From: Flavobacteriales bacterium
GTDB taxonomy: Bacteria; Bacteroidota; Bacteroidia; Flavobacteriales_D; Sanyastnellaceae
NCBI GenBank assembly: GCA_019694805.1
Contig: JAIBBG010000003.1
Location: 124,001-188,000, forward strand
Length of the DNA: 64,000 bases
Direction of reading: 5' to 3'
Within the stretch, counting starts at the first letter, position 1. Every line of letters starts with the position of its first letter. Position numbers and translations under genes: made by a program. This document shows, piece by piece, positions 60,703-64,000 of this stretch. The notes below the pieces were generated by a model. It saw only the letters and a list, made by a program, of their open reading frames with translations. It searched no databases and had not been told where the DNA came from.

Positions 60703-61209
60703 TCAGGCAAAATCAATAAGGACCTGGTTTTTTTCTACTGCTTTACCTTTTATAGCTATGATTTTTTTCACGGAACCTGGAGCTGGACATTTGATCACAT
60801 TCTCCATTTTCATGGCCTCGAGGATGAGCAGAGGAGTATCTTTTTCTACCGCATCGCCTTCTTTCACGAGAATATCTAAAACCAGACCCGGCATAGGCGC
60901 TTTGAGGTCCTTCAACTTTGCTGAACCCGCTCCCTCCATACCCAGGCTTTTCAATAAATCGTCATATCGGTCTTTCAGTTGAACAGGATAAACATGACCA
61001 TTAACTTTGACCACGGCCTCTTTCGTTTCGTGGTTGAGGTCCACAACTTCAGCCACGAAAGAACGATTTTTGAGAATCCAATGTGTTTTGTTCTGACCCA
61101 CGCCAATCATATCGGCCACAAAGTCCTCACCGTTGATTTTACCTTGTGAGCTTTTCCCATCCCATTCCAGATCAAACTGTACTTTATCGTTTACTTTGGC
61201 GTGAAACAT
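60703..61209 (-). CDS. Biotin carboxyl carrier protein
   Basis: A 168-residue biotin/lipoyl attachment protein. The C-terminal domain (residues ~95-168) contains LKAPMPGLVLDILVKEGDAV, then LLILEAMKMENVIKCPAPG, in which Lys134 is the biotin site. The N-terminal ~90 residues (VQFDLEWDGKSSQGKINGED, FVADMIGVGQNKTHWILKNR) form a beta domain typical of the alpha-subunit ends of propionyl- or pyruvate-type carboxylases. It is therefore probably the carrier of an acyl-CoA carboxylase whose biotin carboxylase and carboxyltransferase genes are not next to it. The ATG at 61209 is preceded by a near -7 box (TAGTTTCG). It diverges from hemW. Confidence 0.85.
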   Translation of the reverse strand: MFHAKVNDKVQFDLEWDGKSSQGKINGEDFVADMIGVGQNKTHWILKNRSFVAEVVDLNHETKEAVVKVNGHVYPVQLKDRYDDLLKSLGMEGAGSAKLKDLKAPMPGLVLDILVKEGDAVEKDTPLLILEAMKMENVIKCPAPGSVKKIIAIKGKAVEKNQVLIDFA

Positions 61210-61276
61210 AACTTTTGTTTTGAGAGAGCGAAACTAAGCGATTTCGGGAGTTCTTTTACCGCCATACTTTCGCCAA

Positions 61277-62407
61277 GTGGCAGGAATTTATATCCATATC
61301 CCATTTTGCAAGCAAGCTTGTCATTATTGTGATTTTCATTTTTCTACAACCTTGCATGCACGTTCAGAACTCGTGGATGCATTGGTTATTGAATTGGATC
61401 AACGAAAGCATGATGCACATGATGAGCCCGTTCGTACAATCTATTTCGGTGGTGGTACTCCATCCTTGTTGTCAGGCGATGAGCTCAAAAAAATCATGGA
61501 TCGGGTTTTTGATACTCAGGTAGTGATATCACCAGCAGAAATTACCCTGGAGGCAAATCCTGATGATTTGTCGAAAAACAAAATCAAGGAATTGCGTGAA
61601 GCTGGAATAAACAGATTGAGTATCGGGATTCAGAGTTTCAGGGATGAGGATTTAAAATGGATGAACAGGGCGCATCTTGCTCATCAAGCTGATTACGCCG
61701 TAAAAGCCGCACAGGATGCCGGTTTTGAGAACATTACCATTGATCTCATCTATTCCATTCCTTCTTTATCGATGAATGATTGGAGAGATAATTTGAAAAA
61801 GGCGATCGAATTGAATGTGCCTCATATCAGTGCGTACAGCCTCACCATTGAACCCAAAACGGTGTTTGGTCATCGCAAGGCGAAAGGACTGTTAACACCA
61901 ACTGATGAATCGATAAGTCAGGATCAATTTCTTGCCATGGTCGATTTGTTTGCTGAAGCAGGTTTGTTGCAATATGAGGTTTCTAATTTCAGCAAACCGG
62001 GATTGGAGTCTCGTCATAATTCATCATATTGGAAGGGCGAATTGTATATCGGTATAGGGCCGTCAGCCCATTCGTTTGACGGAAAAAACAGGCGTTGGAA
62101 TATTTCAAACAATCAGCAATACATGCGAGGAATTCAACGAGGCGAACCCATGTTTGAGCAGGAAATATTGACAAAAGAAATGCGGTATAATGAATATATC
62201 ATGACTGGTTTACGCACCATTTGGGGAGTAGAGCTGAATTACCTTCGCGATCATTTTGGAGTAGACCTTAATGACCTTTACCCAAAGGAAATTTCATACT
62301 GGAAAGAAGAAGGAAAAATGATTGAAAAGGAAGGCGTCATGCGCCTTACACCCAAGGGATTTTTATTTGCTGATAGGATCGCCTCAGATTTATTTATCGT
62401 GTCATGA
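61277..62407 (+). CDS. hemW: Radical SAM family heme chaperone HemW
   Basis: A 376-residue radical SAM protein that delivers heme. The 4Fe-4S motif CX3CX2C is Cys11, Cys15 and Cys18 in IPFCKQACHYCDFHFS. Other family segments: TIYFGGGTPSLLSGDELKKI, EITLEANPDDL, INRLSIGIQSFRDEDLKWMN, and VPHISAYSLTIEPKT. It was long annotated as an oxygen-independent coproporphyrinogen oxidase, but the motif lacks the extra Cys of HemN. The start is GTG 61277; no ATG lies near. TACTTTCG (61265-61272) directly before it suggests a near-leaderless transcript. The ATGA at 62404-62407 couples it to the cyclase gene. Confidence 0.95.
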   Translation: MAGIYIHIPFCKQACHYCDFHFSTTLHARSELVDALVIELDQRKHDAHDEPVRTIYFGGGTPSLLSGDELKKIMDRVFDTQVVISPAEITLEANPDDLSKNKIKELREAGINRLSIGIQSFRDEDLKWMNRAHLAHQADYAVKAAQDAGFENITIDLIYSIPSLSMNDWRDNLKKAIELNVPHISAYSLTIEPKTVFGHRKAKGLLTPTDESISQDQFLAMVDLFAEAGLLQYEVSNFSKPGLESRHNSSYWKGELYIGIGPSAHSFDGKNRRWNISNNQQYMRGIQRGEPMFEQEILTKEMRYNEYIMTGLRTIWGVELNYLRDHFGVDLNDLYPKEISYWKEEGKMIEKEGVMRLTPKGFLFADRIASDLFIVS

Positions 62408-63168
62408 AAGCATTGATTCAACATAAGGGACGTGATATTCGAATTGATCTTCGACGTCCAATCGATATTTCTATTCCACTTTCTCCTCGTGGACCACGAG
62501 CTTGGTATGTAGAACCCATGAGGATCTCACCTGTCATCAATGCACATTTTGCCGGCAGCGTGGCATTGAACGGTAGTGTCAATTTCAATGATGTAAGATT
62601 CAATCCACATGGACATGGTACGCACACCGAATGTGTAGGACATATTTCCAGATCATTTGCAAGTGTGAATCAAGCACTAAGTCAGTTTTTTTATCATGCT
62701 CAACTCATCACGTTGCTGCCGCAGAAGGCTACAAAGGATGATGCGATCACCAAAGTGGGTGATCTGGTGATTACTGCCGCCATGTTGAAACAATCGATTG
62801 GAGAGACACGACCTGAAGCGTTAGTGATTCGCACGACTCCAAATGATTTATCTAAACTCAATAGGAATTATTCAGATACAAATTTCCCCTATTTCGAAAG
62901 GGAAGCGCTACAGTATTTGGCTGAAATAGGTGTTGAACATTTGCTGGTCGACCTTCCATCAGTGGATCGCGAAAGCGATGGTGGAGCGTTACAGGCACAC
63001 CATGCATTTTGGAAATATCCTGAAGACACAAGGCACACATGTACCATCACTGAATTCATCTTCGTCCCCGATCAAATATCAGATGGTGAGTATATACTCA
63101 ACCTGCAGACTGCTCCATTGGAGAACGATGCAACGCCATCCAGACCTGTATTGTATCTCATTGAGTAG
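62404..63168 (+). CDS. Cyclase family protein (putative kynurenine formamidase-like metal hydrolase)
   Basis: A 254-residue protein with the zinc-binding HGHGTHTECVGHI motif (HxGTHxD/E-type) of the cyclase family (PF04199). DISIPLSPRGPRAWYVEPMR is at the N-terminus and HLLVDLPSVDRE later. ALQAHHAFW supplies a further His, and TITEFIFVP, near the C-terminus, supplies a Glu. The family includes arylformamidases (kynurenine pathway) and related amide or lactone hydrolases. The substrate cannot be read from sequence, and no other kynurenine gene is nearby. It overlaps hemW by 4 nt and is co-translated. The stop is 2 nt from the convergent folC stop. Confidence 0.88.
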   Translation: MKALIQHKGRDIRIDLRRPIDISIPLSPRGPRAWYVEPMRISPVINAHFAGSVALNGSVNFNDVRFNPHGHGTHTECVGHISRSFASVNQALSQFFYHAQLITLLPQKATKDDAITKVGDLVITAAMLKQSIGETRPEALVIRTTPNDLSKLNRNYSDTNFPYFEREALQYLAEIGVEHLLVDLPSVDRESDGGALQAHHAFWKYPEDTRHTCTITEFIFVPDQISDGEYILNLQTAPLENDATPSRPVLYLIE

Positions 63169-63170
63169 TC

Positions 63171-64000
63171 TTATAAAACTTCAGCGACTGTAAAGAAGCT
63201 TCCTCCAACAAAAACTAGATCTTCTGGATTGGCATTTTGTTTTGCAGTGTTGAAGGCCTCGCTGACAGAAGCATAGACATCGCCCATCAAATTGAATTTG
63301 CGCGCTTCATCGGCCAAGAGTTTCGCATCTAAACCTCTTGGAATATTCGCTTTGCAGAAATAATATGTGGCATCTTTTGGAAGAAGACTCAGTATGTGCT
63401 CCAAGTCTTTATCTGCTGCAAATCCGATAACCATATGCAGATGTCTGAATGCAGTAGCTTGTAATTGTGAAGTGATGAAACGGATTCCGTCTTCATTGTG
63501 ACCAACATCGGCAATGACTTTTGGAGAATCTTGGAGTGTTTGCCAACGACCCATGAGATTTGTATTCGAAACAATATTGCGGAAACCATCAGTGATATTT
63601 TTATCTGATATTCCGAATTTGTTCTGAAGTGTTTTTATCGCACACCAGGCTGTTCGACTGTTTTCTTGCTGATACAATCCAGCCAGTGGGACAAAAGGAA
63701 GAGCATCTGTATTTAGGTCTGAGTCAATCAGTGGAGCGCATTCTTCTTGGGCTTTATTCAACATCACCTCTTTGGCCTCGGCGCGCATCTTTCCTAGGAC
63801 GACGGGTACGTTTTTTTTGATGATGCCTGCTTTTTCCGACGCAATCTTTTCGATGGTATTTCCAAGTAAATTCATGTGATCAAAACCAATATTGGTGATG
63901 ACACTGATCTCAGGTTCAATAACGTTGGTACTATCGAGTCTGCCGCCAAGTCCGGTTTCGATGATTGCGAAATCCGTTTTTTCTTTTTTGAAATACCAAA
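63171..64000 (-). CDS. folC: Dihydrofolate synthase/folylpolyglutamate synthase, C-terminal part (cut by right window edge)
   Basis: Although an ATG occurs at 63875, the frame is open through the window edge and reads WYFKKEKTDFAIIETGLGGR then LDSTNV and VITNIGFDHMNLLGNTIEKI. These are core segments of the Mur-ligase-like FolC central domain, and IASEKAGIIKKNVP follows. The C-terminal domain has GRWQTLQDSPKVIADVGHNE and VMVGG-like FVGGSFFTVAEVL at the end. The enzyme adds glutamate to folates using ATP. The N-terminal ~130 residues with the P-loop lie outside the window. It converges on the cyclase gene with a 2-nt gap. Confidence 0.92.
   Translation of the reverse strand, partial: WYFKKEKTDFAIIETGLGGRLDSTNVIEPEISVITNIGFDHMNLLGNTIEKIASEKAGIIKKNVPVVLGKMRAEAKEVMLNKAQEECAPLIDSDLNTDALPFVPLAGLYQQENSRTAWCAIKTLQNKFGISDKNITDGFRNIVSNTNLMGRWQTLQDSPKVIADVGHNEDGIRFITSQLQATAFRHLHMVIGFAADKDLEHILSLLPKDATYYFCKANIPRGLDAKLLADEARKFNLMGDVYASVSEAFNTAKQNANPEDLVFVGGSFFTVAEVL

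Noticed and set aside
1-64000. tRNA, rRNA, CRISPR, insertion sequences, prophage or attachment sites
   Set aside because: No transposase or integrase motif, no short regularly spaced direct repeats and no tRNA-like T-arm/CCA patterns were noticed; a covariance-model scan would be needed to exclude small RNAs.

Overview
The window looks like a chromosomal segment of a Bacteroidota bacterium, most likely from the Flavobacteriales (the family is my inference and uncertain). Evidence: several proteins carry type IX secretion system (T9SS) C-terminal sorting domains of type A (YPNP-like) and type B (gliding-motility-associated, FTPNGDGxND). PorZ and PorP/SprF homologues, DUF4270 and DUF2480 proteins and a solitary GT5 starch-synthase-like domain are present. 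Many genes have an exact or near-exact Bacteroidetes -7 promoter box (TAnnTTTG) upstream. I saw no prophage, insertion sequence, CRISPR array, tRNA or rRNA. Most of the window is ordinary chromosome with housekeeping genes.

Layout. 1-1197: truncated start of an ECF sigma factor gene (minus strand) and a small T9SS type A cargo. 1404-5045: orphan ExbD, then a minus-strand envelope sugar cluster (GT39-like membrane enzyme, hexapeptide acyltransferase, polysaccharide deacetylase-like protein, the last two overlapping by 4 nt). 5126-7576: DUF2480 and a long PurF-like amidotransferase. 7746-10355: a barrel-less TonB plug protein, then an ECF sigma factor overlapping a membrane TPR protein. 10365-17412: PorZ, a large helical repeat protein, ThiL and RecJ. 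17606-21020: a cysteine-rich lipoprotein with six CGG modules, then the prs-rplY-pth operon. 21031-23095: ECF sigma factor and an anti-sigma protein built from four tandem cytoplasmic modules. 23220-29176: acidic lipoprotein, beta-barrel protein, GlmS, DUF4270 lipoprotein, GT5-only synthase. 29283-38321: PanC, TatA, LysM transglycosylase, TPR protein, Ig-like lipoprotein, free-methionine-(R)-sulfoxide reductase, GcvP. 38533-55324: 17 kb dominated by very large T9SS cargo proteins. In its middle lies an ECF sigma factor whose overlapping partner combines an anti-sigma-like N-terminus, a membrane helix, a PKD domain and a T9SS type B sorting domain. 55429-64000: RadA, RsmI, a helical hypothetical, MmcQ/YjbR, PorP/SprF with its adjacent type B cargo, a biotin carrier protein, HemW, a cyclase and a FolC gene cut by the right edge.

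How they may work together. Cell-surface export by T9SS is the unifying theme: cargo, PorZ (attachment complex), PorP/SprF (partner for type B cargo) and at least three sigma/anti-sigma pairs that probably sense envelope state. The most notable candidate for an undescribed system is the 49983-51630 sigma/anti-sigma pair, where the putative anti-sigma ends in a type B sorting domain and sits between two giant type B cargo genes. Two other striking features are the fourfold anti-sigma module array at 21799-22581 and a 14-bp perfect hairpin with a T tract inside pth. All seven convergent gene junctions have gaps of 0-10 nt.
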